From positions 1-64,000 of the forward strand of contig JASANG010002559.1 in NCBI GenBank assembly GCA_030248215.1: a stretch of 64,000 nt of DNA, in the 5' to 3' direction. Each line of letters begins with the position of its first letter. Position 1 is the first letter of the stretch. Shown in pieces: positions 11,786 through 23,500 of the stretch. The position numbers were made by a program, and so were the translations under genes. This stretch comes from Enoplolaimus lenunculus (lineage: Eukaryota; Nematoda; Enoplea; Enoplida; Thoracostomopsidae). A model generated the notes under the pieces. That model was given only the letters and a program-made list of their open reading frames with translations, was not told where the DNA came from and searched no databases.

Positions 11786-12036
11786 CACTGTAAACTCCAG
11801 TGAGTTGATTTTAACTCAGAATGAGTTTAATTCACTCAGAAGTCTGAGTTTTGAATTTGGTCTTTTAGAACTCACTATTCTGAATTGTTTGAACTCATTC
11901 TGAATTAATGAGCTCAGTAACCCGGAATTATATCAGCTCACAATGAGTTAATATTTATTGTGATTAACTCAGAAATAACCAGAAATAAGTAATTTTCTCG
12001 CTGAGTTGATTAATCAACTCATTAGAAGTTACAGTG
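11786..12036. mobile_element. Family G inverted-repeat element
   Basis: Ends 'cactgtaaactccag' and 'agaagttacagtg' are inverted. The interior is a mosaic of GAGTTGATT, AACTCAGA and their complements, so the single strand can fold along its whole length. Further copies lie at 16437, 47574, 48750, 49156, 59922 and 62452. Confidence 0.75.
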
Positions 12037-13146
12037 TATCCAAAATATTGGTTGTTTTTGGTGAATAATCAATTCGAACAGACGTTGTACGCTGTATATC
12101 AGACAACTCAAAAAACCTGCTTGTACCCGGTAAGTAGACAACTCGAAGTCTCGTTTAATTACGGTTTTGAAACGAAACATTGGTTTGTCTGCTTACCAGC
12201 TACAAGCAGCTTGGCATTTGAGATTAGCATTGTTGTATACATCTTTGCCTGCTTACTAAACCTAAGTCTAAACCTTACCGTAAGCATAAATTTAAGCTAA
12301 ATCCTAGTCAACGTTCTAATTCCTCGTCTGTTTGCTTATCTCTCAATCGCGAGACACCTATAATTAATACGGGTAATCCTGTTCTGACTTAAAAGTTAAT
12401 GCCATTTTTATTCTAAAAATTAAGTTCTTTGAACGCTGGAAGATACACATATATGTTATGTTTGAAAAAGTTTCAGTTTTATACAAAAGTACATGATACA
12501 AGTGTGCAACTCTTGGCGTTCCTCATAATACAAAATGTACCACCGGACGTTGCGTTTTTGGCCGATCTCTTTTTACTTAAAGTGGGTCGCTATCACATGC
12601 AATTCACTTTAATTAAACTATAAGCGGAGCATTTTTGATGCCGTATACATACACCTGTATCATACACTCGTGATTTTATTAAAAATTAATTTCTATTAGC
12701 GTAGCCAACGTTAGGCCATGTTATGCAAATTAAGTGTTTTACAAATATATTTTAAGTAAAACTTGCGCAACAGGGTTTTGTGAGTAAAAAATATATAAAA
12801 TAATTTTCTTAAAAATTCAACCGAAAAGAACAATAAAATTCGTTTTGATTTACAAGTTTCTTAGATATTAAACATTTGAATGTTTTTGGAATTGTGTTAA
12901 TATGTAAAATGTTTCAGTTTCGCACCAAACCCAGCATTTAAATATTGTAAAACAACGAAATTTTCACTTCACAGCATATGAGGCGTAGTCAACACTAAAA
13001 AAGGGGTTGTGTTTTATAAAAATTTGGAAAAATGTCAGTTTTTGTGTTACCAACTGAAAACGTTTTTTAAAACATCTGAACAAATATGCGCAAACGGAAG
13101 ATTGACTCGTATCCACCATCTTCTGGCTACGCCCCTGATTAAAAGT
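12037..13146. other. No gene seen
   Basis: Contains a decayed 'cctaagtctaaacctt' tract near 12259-12300, probably a family A or B relic. The 60- to 90-codon frames here lack domains, splice context or composition that would support coding. Confidence 0.45.
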
Positions 13147-13347
13147 GGCCCTTGTATAGAACACGGCCGGATCGTTTTCCGGAGCTGATATAATAGAGTC
13201 AGTTTAAGCTTTAGACTAATTTTTTGCTTAGGTTTAGACTTAGGCTTAGGATTAGGAATAGGCTCATCCATACGCTTGGCTTAGGCTTAGGCTTAGGCTT
13301 AGGAATATGCTTATACTACTGCTCCGGCCCTGTTCTACACATGGGCT
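13147..13347. mobile_element. Family A hAT-like element with perfect 8-bp duplication
   Basis: Starts GGCCCTTGTATAGAACACGG and ends 'ccctgttctacacatgggct'. Flanked by identical octamers TTAAAAGT (13139-13146 and 13348-13355). The interior has two TTAGGC-type arrays. Confidence 0.9.
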
Positions 13348-13508
13348 TTAAAAGTTATGGTATATATCCAGAATTATATCAGTTTGTCGTATTTGTTTTC
13401 ATTTCTGATGCTTTAATCGCTATCTGTTTCAGTTATTTTTAAGATTCGTTTACTAAACGTGGAGGAAATGTACAAGAGACGTCATAAATCAATTTTCGCT
13501 ACAAACTC

Positions 13509-13800
13509 GTGAAGTATTCTCAAATGTGTATAGCGTCTATTGTCAGTTGGTGATAGGTTTTCAACCACGCATGTCTACAAAACCTATGATACTAAACCTA
13601 TATTGCTGTTGGTCCATGTTGTTCTTAGGGTGATCCCATTTTCTCGTACAACTGCAATAGAGTAGGATTAAAGTTTAGACTATTTTTTGCCTGTGCTTAA
13701 AGCTGAGGCTTACGCGTCAAATTAACCATTATATGTTTTGACGTTTAGGCTCAGGTTTAGGAATATGCTTAACCTGATGGTCTAAAAGTAACCTTACCCC
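13509..13800. repeat. Family D fragment and decayed family B element
   Basis: Positions 13509-13565 are a left family D end ('gtattctcaaatgtgtatag', then 'gtcagttggtgataggt'). Positions about 13660-13796 carry a family B-like interior and the terminus 'taaaagtaacc', heavily diverged. Confidence 0.45.
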
Positions 13801-14052
13801 TATGCCTATGATCTTAACCATGTGAACGCATACCTATTGGTGATAGACCTTGTGACAATAGAACAAAAAATATAGAACGTGATAATATTGCATATTTTGT
13901 CTATTTATTTCCAATATTTAGACTCAAATTTTGATATACTTACAAAGTTCGCTGGTTTGACAACCTATTACTAACTCGCCATAGACGCTCTACATTGCTG
14001 ACGATACGGTTACTACAGGCAACATTTGCAACGCCTATTTGAGTATACTTAC

Positions 14053-14163
14053 CCTGACGATATTTTCTAAATTCTTCTACATTCAGCTCGAAATATTGAA
14101 TTTCCGTAAAATTTGTTATTTTACGAAAAGAGAAAGTAGATTTCAAAAAATAAGATGGAAATA
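14053..14163 (-). other. Possible isolated coding exon (unassigned)
   Basis: A 111-bp stretch on the minus strand is framed by a good acceptor (ttttttcttgcag) and a strong donor (gggtaagta). One frame is open through it and gives FPSYFLKSTFSFRKI followed by an acidic/aromatic stretch ending FRKYRQ. There is no similarity I recognise and no partner exon nearby. It may be chance, since the upstream CAA repeat supplies the pyrimidine tract. Confidence 0.15.
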
Positions 14164-14933
14164 CTGCAAGAAAAAACAACAACAACAACAATTTGAAATT
14201 GCGATTACGTACGCCTGAACACGTGCACGCTCATAACAGCCGGTCCGGAAAACTATTGCTAATTATAGTTTTATCCTTAAAAATAAAGTATACTTAAAAG
14301 TTATCAAAAAAGGACAGCGGAATTTTAGTTTTTAAAACAGGGGACCAGTTTCGATGCAATTTTACCCACCCTGCCTTTGGCAACTCGGCATTTTAAGTCC
14401 GAAATAACCTGTTCGCTAAAACACAGTGATTTATACCGCTACTAAATAGGTTCAAAGTTTTAGGTTCAACAAGTTAATAGCGGTTTGGCTTCAAACCCGT
14501 ATTTTGTAAGAGATTACTAGAAAAAATAGCCATCGTGAGAATATGCTAAGCTCGTTCTGGTACAAGTAGTAAATTTTTAAAAAAAATTTCCTTTTTCAAT
14601 ACTTTGTCAAAATCTAAGAAGATTTGTTTCGCTTACGCTGCCGTGCGAATTTTGAAAACTAAAATTCTAATTTACGTTTTTAGTTTTTCCGTTTTAAATT
14701 GCAAAAAGATTGAATAAAATTGCAAAAACATTTTTCATAAAACGGCATATGTTTTATGCATCTTAGCGGCTTTTTTGACGTTCAGGCATTTGGTTTCATG
14801 TGTCAGCTTGCGATTTGACCACCTGAATGTTTGACTGATACAAGGGATAAGGTTCCATTCAAAAAATATGGGAAAATACAAAATTTCTTAGTCAACATTC
14901 TTAAAAGCAACGCAACTAGTGCAGTGGCATATA
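14164..14933. other. No gene seen
   Basis: AT-rich DNA without a supported gene or repeat. Confidence 0.45.
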
Positions 14934-15987
14934 TACTGTAATGACCCGAATAAGAGGGGGATAAAAAGGGGGGGTCCCCATTTTGCATCCCAATCAATAG
15001 GAGTCTGTATCCCTAATAATAGTCCGTAAGTGGATAGAGTCCCTAAACTCTAATTAGAGTCCATAAATGTCAAGGTCAATGTTACTTTAAAGGCCGTCCC
15101 ATTTTCCCGAGACAGAAATGTACCAGGAGTACCCGTTCCATTTCCCGGGACAGCAATGTACCAGGAGTACATTCAAAAAATATAATTGGGACAACGGGAC
15201 AGTTCGGACAGATGAGACAGTTGAGACATTTGGGACAGTTGAGACAGATGGGAGAGATGGGACAGCTGTTTCAGATGGGACAATTGGGATAGTTGGGACA
15301 CTTGGGACAGATAGGACAGTTAGGACAACGGGACAGATGGAACAGATGGGACAGATGGGACAGTTGAGACAGATGGGACAGTTGGGACAGATGGGACAGT
15401 TGGGACAGTTGGGACTTTGGGACAGCTCGGACAGTTGGGACAGATAGGACAGTTGCGTCAGTTGGGACATTGGGACAGTTGGGACAGATGGGAGAGTTCG
15501 AACAGATGGGACAGCTCGGACAGTTTGGACAGATGGGACGGTTGGGACACTTGGGACAGATATATATCCTACGTAAATATATCTGCCTGTGCATATATAA
15601 ACAGGAGCGCATAAGTGTGCACTCCGGGTATATTTGTGTCCCGGGATATTGGGACGGTCTTTATAGTAACATGGGCCAATGTCAAGTATCCATAATTGTA
15701 GCGCATGAATGACTCAGGACCATATAAAGTTCTGTTCGGAACTTTAAAGCGTACTTAAATTTCAAAGTACATTCCTATGTATAACCCTGGATTATCGCTC
15801 AAGCTTTTGATGCAAGACAAAAACCTTTAAATTCAACGGAGAGTTGCAATACCGAATATATCAGCAACGAACGGTGGTGGAGGGCGGGTTGAATATAAAT
15901 AACAGTCCGTAAACGAATCACAGGGGCGTACCCTCTGGAGAGGCCAAATAAATATCAGTCCACCCCTCTTATTCGGGTCACCACAGT
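14934..15987. mobile_element. Family C element split by a family F element
   Basis: The left end 'tactgtaatgacccgaataa' and right end 'attcgggtcaccacagt' belong to family C. After 'gagtccataaatgtcaa' the C sequence stops, and it resumes 604 bp later at 'aatgtcaagtatcc'. The two halves together match the undivided copy at 7544-7934 in motif order. The C copy must therefore be older than the F insertion. Confidence 0.8.
15074..15677. mobile_element. Family F hAT-like element carrying a TTGGGACAG minisatellite
   Basis: The ends are GGTCAATGTTACTTTAAAGG and the complement of 'tctttatagtaacatgggcc', almost the same as family B ends. The octamer AATGTCAA is repeated perfectly at 15066-15073 and 15678-15685. 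The core (about 15190-15560) is roughly 40 copies of a 9-bp unit near TTGGGACAG/ATGGGACAG. Open frames of 109-127 codons on both strands come from this 9-bp periodicity. Two direct 'aatgtaccaggagtac' blocks lie at 15116 and 15154. Confidence 0.88.
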
Positions 15988-16103
15988 CAGACGCATTTTA
16001 AAACTTAAGCGGTTTTTGTTTCAACCGGTCAGGATGCGGGACCTTTTACGGTGTTAGCCCTTCCAAATGGGGGTATGGGGGTGGCCGCTCCGGCCCTGCC
16101 TTT
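15988..16103. repeat. Family J fragment
   Basis: Shares 'cattttaaaactt', 'gtttcaaccggtcagga' and the terminus 'ggccgctccggccctg' with the complete copy at 9112-9298. The left end is absent. Confidence 0.6.
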
Positions 16104-16436
16104 CACCTAAATATTTTCGCTATAACGGCGTGATTAACTTTATGGTGAAATGAAAATGAGTGTTACAGACGGTTTATAAATATATTTATTAATTTTTGCT
16201 ATGAATAATTATCAAATTCATCAAAACCTGATATTATGACGGTGTGGCGATTATCGAGATTCAAGCAGGAAAAAAGTCAAAAGTTTGATTGGAAAATTTT
16301 TCAGGTAAAAAATAAAAAATAAAAACTGACATATTTTTTGGCTTAAAATGTATTTTTTTCGTTAAAGACACATTTGTAGTTTAAAATACGTCGCGAGTTG
16401 TATTCAAAATATGTATTTAGGATTGAAAATGTTTGC

Positions 16437-16620
16437 ACTGTAAATTGCGATGAGTTGATAAATTAATTCAGTGAGTGAATTAGTCATTTCTGGTTATGAC
16501 GGAGTTAAGATAAACACCAAACTAAAATACTAAGTTCTGAAAGACATAATTCAGAGCTCAGGCTTCTGAATATAGATTAAACGCATTCTAACCGCGAAGA
16601 CAGTTTTGTGAATCATTGAC
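16437..16620. mobile_element. Family G element, partial
   Basis: Begins 'cactgtaaattgcgatgagt', followed by GAGTTGAT-type and TTCAG-type motifs of family G. The right terminus is eroded. Confidence 0.55.
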
Positions 16621-16689
16621 AAAATGTGCTAACAAGAATGGATGCTTATTCCTTTAAAGATGCGTCTGTTACCATTCGTACCATACGTT

Positions 16690-16990
16690 ATCGTACGTGA
16701 GTTATTTGCGTACGATTCTGCACGCTGACAAACGGTGTCGTACGGTAACGGACGGCGCCGTACGAGCGACGCATGGTGACGGACGGCGTTGTGCGGCTGA
16801 CGGACGGCGCCGTACGAAAGACGGACGGCGCCGTACGAAAGACGGACGGCGTCGTGCAAAAGACGGACGGCACCGTACGGGTGACGGATGTCGCCGTACG
16901 GATGACAAAGACGCCGTACGGGTGCCGGATGGCGTCGTACGGGTGACAAAGGAACCGTACGGGTGACGGACGGCACCGAACGGCGCCTGA
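16690..16990. repeat. Family E GC-rich 21-bp minisatellite
   Basis: About ten units near GACGGACGGCGCCGTACGRAA, each holding the self-complementary CGTACG or GGCGCC core. The array is strongly GC-rich against AT-rich surroundings. Open frames on both strands result from a period divisible by three. Related arrays lie at 24320-24415, 29805-30290 and 62893-63140. Confidence 0.8.
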
Positions 16991-17157
16991 CCTCCACTGT
17001 AGATTTGAATTTGTCCTAAAGCCTAAGTATGAACTGCGAACAATATCGCGACTATTGTAACATATTATTGCCGTGCAAACTTAAATACATGGCTTTGTGT
17101 ACTGAAAATTAGACTGACTGAAACTATTTTCAGATTGTGCACTTTTTCGTTCTGCAG

Positions 17158-17421
17158 TTTTGTTCCGCGGTTCCTATCGACAACGGTGTTCAGGGAAATC
17201 CTGAAATACGATGTGGTCCGGCAACTTTAGCCGTCATTTTTGACACATATAACAGTTTTGAAGGTATACAGTGACCGTAAAAGAAGGAACGTTAAGCGAA
17301 ATTATGTGCTCCGGAACATTCTCGAGCTTGGAGCAGACTTCTGTTAGAGTTGAATACTTTCCATATATTTTGATTTTCTACTAAATTCCTAAAGTAAGTG
17401 TTGCATAATTGAGTAAAACTC

Positions 17422-17514
<93 letters not shown>

Positions 17515-20500
17515 TGTCGCACATTTAAACAACTTTTCAGGTCACGTATTTGTCAAAGACCGCTACAGCGAGCCCGGATGTAGGACAGATGCCACCCAGC
17601 GCCTCAGAGCTGGCATTGAGTTACCGTTTAACGCGTGTGGACTGCGAAGAGTTCGCTCCGTGAGTTTTATGGCTAAATTTGAAAATAACCATTTTTTTAA
17701 AAATATTTTAAAAAAACAATTTTTCAATATTAAAGAATTTAAGTAATTTTGTGAAACATCGAATTGGCCATTGTTCAGTGAATAAAATCAATTAAGAAAC
17801 TTTCAATACAGGACAGGCCTGCAAATACACCAAAACGCTAGGATAAGAAAGGGGTCCGCTTCACTCCGAACAGCTTCGCACTCCCCCTGAATGAAAAATA
17901 TTTCAACTAAATTAAAAGATTTCTATGTTACGAAAATTTTTCAAGATTTTCATGTTAGGAAAAGTTTTCATGAACCCGATCTTGTTTCTATTGATAACCA
18001 GATTTTGCCAGTTTATGTTTAATAGTTTTTCATTCAGAACGTAACAAAAACTTACAAATCATTTGAACGTTTGAACCGCTCCGAAATCACATGCTGGTGT
18101 TTGTCTCCAATATTAAACCAAATAAAGCAAACTGAAATCTTCTAATTTAAAAAAATGACGGTATTTACCTAAAATAGTCGACTTATAATTTTAAGTATAT
18201 TTTTATTTTGTATAAAAAATTCCTAAATGGAAACATTTTAAAAATTGGGTTCCAAAATATTTGTTTTCAAAGTTAAAAGTTCCTATCTGTGCCCCAACGA
18301 TTAGCCTACCATCTTGCGTTTGGAATACGACCAAAGCCTGTTGTATTAAATTTGCAGGCAAACCCGCGTGGTATTTACGTTGAAACAACTGTAATCATAT
18401 CGTTTCATCCAATGTTTATAACCAAAGTTGACAAAGCTTACGGTTTACAATGCTTTTATATGGAAGCTGAAAAAACGGTTACGGTAGATTTGGATGTGAG
18501 GTACGGATGCTTTGAGAATCCGCGCACTGGGATCAGTGCCTGCCGCGATTTGGATCTAACGGAAATAGCGAAACGTCACATGATTGTAAAAAGTTTCAAC
18601 GCAAACATCGCACTTTTGACGCTTTTATTTGTCTTCTCGTTCGCTCTGCTTGCAAGATTTCAAGCGATCGCACATGCATTATGTGCCATCTATTCTTAGA
18701 TGGAGTACCGTACCATTGAATGATGCCGTAAAAACGGAACGGAGGTCCCACTTTGTTGCGGGGTCGACTGGTGCTACCCTGTTGCACCTGACTGATGATA
18801 ACCAGTTTGAGGTCGATTCAGCCACCCCCAAAATTTTGTGGTGTAAAAAATCAAAATACATAAAGAAGTATTCAGAAATTGTTGACGGGACAAAAATGTA
18901 TCAGTAAAAAAGTTTGCAAGCAAAGCGACCGCGAAGCCGAACGCTATTTTAGTACTAAATCTTAGTACAAAATTTTGGTTGTGGTCCCTTGTTTATGGTT
19001 TAGGTGGGCACTTATTTAATCGACAGTTGAAAATCGACTACATTTCTTGCATTTTGTGTTGTCTAGAGTATATATGTCGTGCTCCAAACAGCTATTTGCA
19101 CCAATTTGTAACTGGACGTCCTAAACGACAATTGCTGTTCGGGGTAGCCCAAAAAACTACTGGAATACAAATTGATTTTGAATGTTGTTCAGGTATTAAC
19201 TATATTCGAGGAAACTGACATACACAATAGTTATGTGGCTGCTCCATATTTGCAAATTATAAATTAAACAACTCGCAAAACTGGTCAAAAAACTACCTCC
19301 TACACTTCGTTTATATAACATATAAACACTATAAAACTTGTTTAATTTATAATTTGATGTTTGCAAATATGATGAAGCCAAATAATTATTGTGCAAGTTA
19401 GTTTTCTCGAACACAGTCAAGCTTGAACATCAATCACAGTTTGTATTCCACCAGCTGTTTGGCATGTACAATCCTCCAATCAAAAACTGTTTGAATTCCA
19501 GTAGTTGTATAGGCTGCCCCGAGCAACAGTTGTCGCTTGGGCCGTCCCAGTTGCAAACTGGAGCAAATGGCTGTTTGGGACACGACATATATAAACAACA
19601 TACTCATGTCTACGTAATCATCGACTCTTGCGAATTTTAAACGTATGAAACTTACTACCAGTATTTTCAAATGTGTGTAGCACCTATCACCAGTTGGTAA
19701 GACATTTTTTAGCTTATAAACCAGTGAATCAAAGTTTCAACGTACGCTTTTGATTATGAGGGTCTCAGACAACAAAATCGCACTGAAAATTTTGAGGTGT
19801 CAGTTGTTCATCTGATGCTCATAATTGCTAACCAAATAGGCGAAGAATATAGCGTGCATGCTACAACTTTAGTTTAAAACATTTTGCATCTTGCGTGCAA
19901 TTTATAATTTTGCAAAACCCAAAATATTTGCTAAGCAGGCATTTAAATTTTTAAAATTTCAAAACGCAAAAAGTAACCTACCAATCAAAAAAAGAGTTTG
20001 ACTGATGTGCGGTTTTCAGCATGCTTACCACTCAAATGGCAACAGTCCGTGTTCCTATGCCAGTTTGCCGGTATCAAGTCCTTCATGACGGTCCTACAGG
20101 GCCTCCAGCCCTGTTCGCTCGGGTCGGTGATCAAGTATATCACAGATGGGTTTGTGAAACCCCAACCGGTCAGTTAATTCGGTAGTGATACTAGAATTTT
20201 AGTAGTTTCCAAAGTTTCAATAAGCCCTGAGTGCCGCCCTCGGTTCGAGTGTCAACCACCGATAACCTGAGCGGCGATTGTCAACGTCTCCCAACAGAAA
20301 AGTTGGCGGTTCTAATCTTAGTCATGAAAACAGGTGCCAGATTTAATAGAAAATAGTTATGTGATAAAGAGTTAGAATAATTTTACCTGAAAACCTGGCA
20401 GATTATAACTTATAACAACATGCTGCAAATATTTGCTAACATTAACTAATTAACCTTCATTTTTACTACCTAATTTCGCGTCACCTCCGGAACCGGCTCC

Positions 20501-23500
20501 GGCAAGTTTCGTTGACCTCTGGCTCTGGTATTTTTTACTTGCGGTTTCACACTAAATATGCATGTGTGTACTAAATATGTATCTAAGCATTTTGTGGTTT
20601 TTAGAGGGATTATTTTGCATGACGGTTCATACTTGTTTCGTTGACGACGGGGCCGGCTCCGGCAAGTTTCGTTGACCTCTGGCTCTGGTATTTTTTACTT
20701 GCGGTTTCACACTAAATATGCATGTGTGTACTAAATATGTATCTAAGCATTTTGTGGTTTTTAGAGGGATTATTTTGCATGACGGTTCATACTTGTTTCG
20801 TTGACGACGGGGCCGGCTCCGGCAAGTTTCGTTGACCTCTGGCTCTGGTATTTTTTACTTGCGGTTTCACACTAAATATGCATGTGTGTACTAAATATGT
20901 ATCTAAGCATTTTGTGGTTTTTAGAGGGATTATTTTGCATGACGGTTCATACTTGTTTCGTTGACGACGGGGCTGGACGTGCTAATTTAATTCTTGATCC
21001 AGATGGGTAAAAACTTGTCTTTTTCAACTTTAAAGTCAGAAATCATAGATAAACCACTTATCAAAATAGAAAAATTAATTACGCTTTAAGCTGAGTTGCT
21101 AGCCGCTCAGCAATAGAGTACGGTTAGGCTTGAAGTTTACGTTTAGACATAGGCTTAGGTATAGGCTTACGAACAAGCTATTGCTTCAAAACACGGCTAA
21201 CCTAAATGTAAATCATTTTGAAATAATTATTAGACTTCGTGGAAAATAAACTTGATTTACAATTATAAATTGTAAAACTGAATTTTGTTTAATATTTTCA
21301 GCTGCGCAACTGACCATCATCTCTTAGGCAATTTGGACTATTTGTTCGATTTAGAAGCCGGCCGTGAAGGACACGTTTTCAAATTTGCCGACAAACCAAA
21401 TCTCTATTTCAACTGCCAAATTCGTATTACTCCAAAGGATCCGGTTGAGCCATGCGAGGTAAGATCACCTTAAAGTACATTGCGCACGCGGATCCGGATA
21501 GAATATTTGTGCAATTTAGTAGAAAAAGATATTAAGGAATGGGCGTCCCAAGGACAATGAAAGAAACTTTATAAAAAATGATGAGTTGTTCTAAAGAAAA
21601 TAACAAATTTTTAATATTAGATTTTGTTAATATTATCTGAAAATTCTTATGACTGGAGGCGAAACGTCTATTTAGCAAATTTACAAACATTATCAGTTGG
21701 TGCCTTTACCGACGTTGATAACGTAATAAAACCTATTTCTCAAAAAATTAGATAAATTGGTGCAGGAAACACTTGAATATTTTACAGCATCTTCGATGTC
21801 CAGATTTAAACGCAGCTGCTGCAGCTCGGGCAGCTGCAACATTAACTAATAGAAAACGTCGAAGTCATGCAGCTCTGGACAACAACCAATCAGAATCGAG
21901 TAATCTTACCGCAGACAACAGTAAGGATCCAATAGAAAACGAGCAAGAATTGCCACGACCGTCACAGATTGGACAATTTGCAGCAAATGTTGATGTATTG
22001 TCAGATCCGATTTCGGTGCTCGAAATTGAAACAACTGCATCAGGTGAAGTGTCACGTGTAAACGTCAATTTCAGAGTGTAAAGCCTATTCCTAATGTCTA
22101 AGCCTTTTAGTTCAAAGCATGAATTTAACAGAAGTATACAGATATTTGCAACGTTAATATTGTCTGGATCAAATTATTTGGGCGCCAGGGTTGGTTATAA
22201 TTAGAAAAATAACAAAAACGTATCCCTCTATGAGATTGAAAGCATCCATATTGGCAGAGCAGAGTTGTTATAATTGATGAATAAAAACAGCAAAAATAAG
22301 ATTAAAAATAAGATTGAAAGATGGATTTTCAGTTTTTAAATTTTATTGGTTTGTTTTCTACACAGAATGTGCCCAGTTGCATGCTCTTGTATAAAGGTTA
22401 TTATTGAACCGTAACGCTTGGCGCAATTGAGAATACTGATTCTAGATTTAAGACATGTAGAATATTTTAGCAACACAGCCATGTTCAGGCGTACTGGCCA
22501 ATGCATAGAACAACGCCGTAACAACAGTAATAGGGATATTCCTAAGACTAAGCTTAAGCCTAAGCCTAAGCGTAAGAATGAGCTTAGAAGCCAAATCCAA
22601 GCTTATGTCTTATCCTAAGCGTAACAATGTGCTTACACATAAACCTAAACAAAAAATTAGTCTAAAACTTACGCATACTCTATTGCAGTCCCACAGAAAA
22701 ACATTCCGCCCCTGTCCTTTGTTTTGGGCTGGTGTACGCTTTGAATTGAGCTTTGTGCCTCGCGATTTTTTTAAAATTTGTGCTATACCCGGGCCCTATC
22801 AAATTGATTTAATTGAAACTTAACCTTTTCCCTTACCAAATATGCGTAATATTACCAACTAACCCAAAGCCCCTTGCGGTCGAGTGCCATTCTTTGATAG
22901 TCTAACTGCGATGGCATACGTCCCCCCATCCGAAAGATTCGAAATTTGAATCATAACTCGTATTAGTAAACGTAGCTGCACGCATATGCAAATTATGTAA
23001 AATGCGTTGTGTTTTTCATATGTTCAACATATTTGTAATAATGCAAGTCTAAGCCTATTGAAACCGTGGCCCATGTAAAGATTAGTGGAGGAACGTTTTT
23101 CTGTGGGACTGCAATAGAGTAAGCTTAGCTTTAGACTAATTTTATGAAGCTGTGGTTTTAAGCGATTTTGTGTCGGAAACGATTTGCAGGCGTGTATTTG
23201 GTATTTAAAGAACATTTCTGCCGCTACCGTTCAACTTATCATTCATTTATTAGTGCCCAAAGATTACACTGTCCCGATGAATATCATTTGATATTCGTTG
23301 AAATTTTGGAATGTCATATGATATTCGCATAAATGTCCCACAGTATCACATGAAACACCGTCCCTTGTACACATTGATCATTTGAGGGCGGTGGTTTGTA
23401 AGTAAATGTAATATGACATTCGAGTTTTGTCTGTTGACCCGATATAAGAGCCCGAATTTTAACGTTGACGTCGAATCAAGATGGGACAAACCGTGTCCCG

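Noticed and set aside
15087-15712. Cys/Pro- or Gly/Gln-rich open frames on both strands
   Set aside because: Same 9-bp minisatellite effect within a mobile element.
16629-16997. Arg-rich frames on both strands
   Set aside because: Product of a 21-bp minisatellite; no start or splice context.
18501-18699. Read-through of ZP exon 3 to a hydrophobic C-terminus (ALLTLLFVFSFALL)
   Set aside because: The frame is open, but a GTACGG donor at 18501 and the conserved continuation in exon 4 (MPVCRYQVLHDGPTG) show that splicing continues. A truncated isoform is possible but unsupported.
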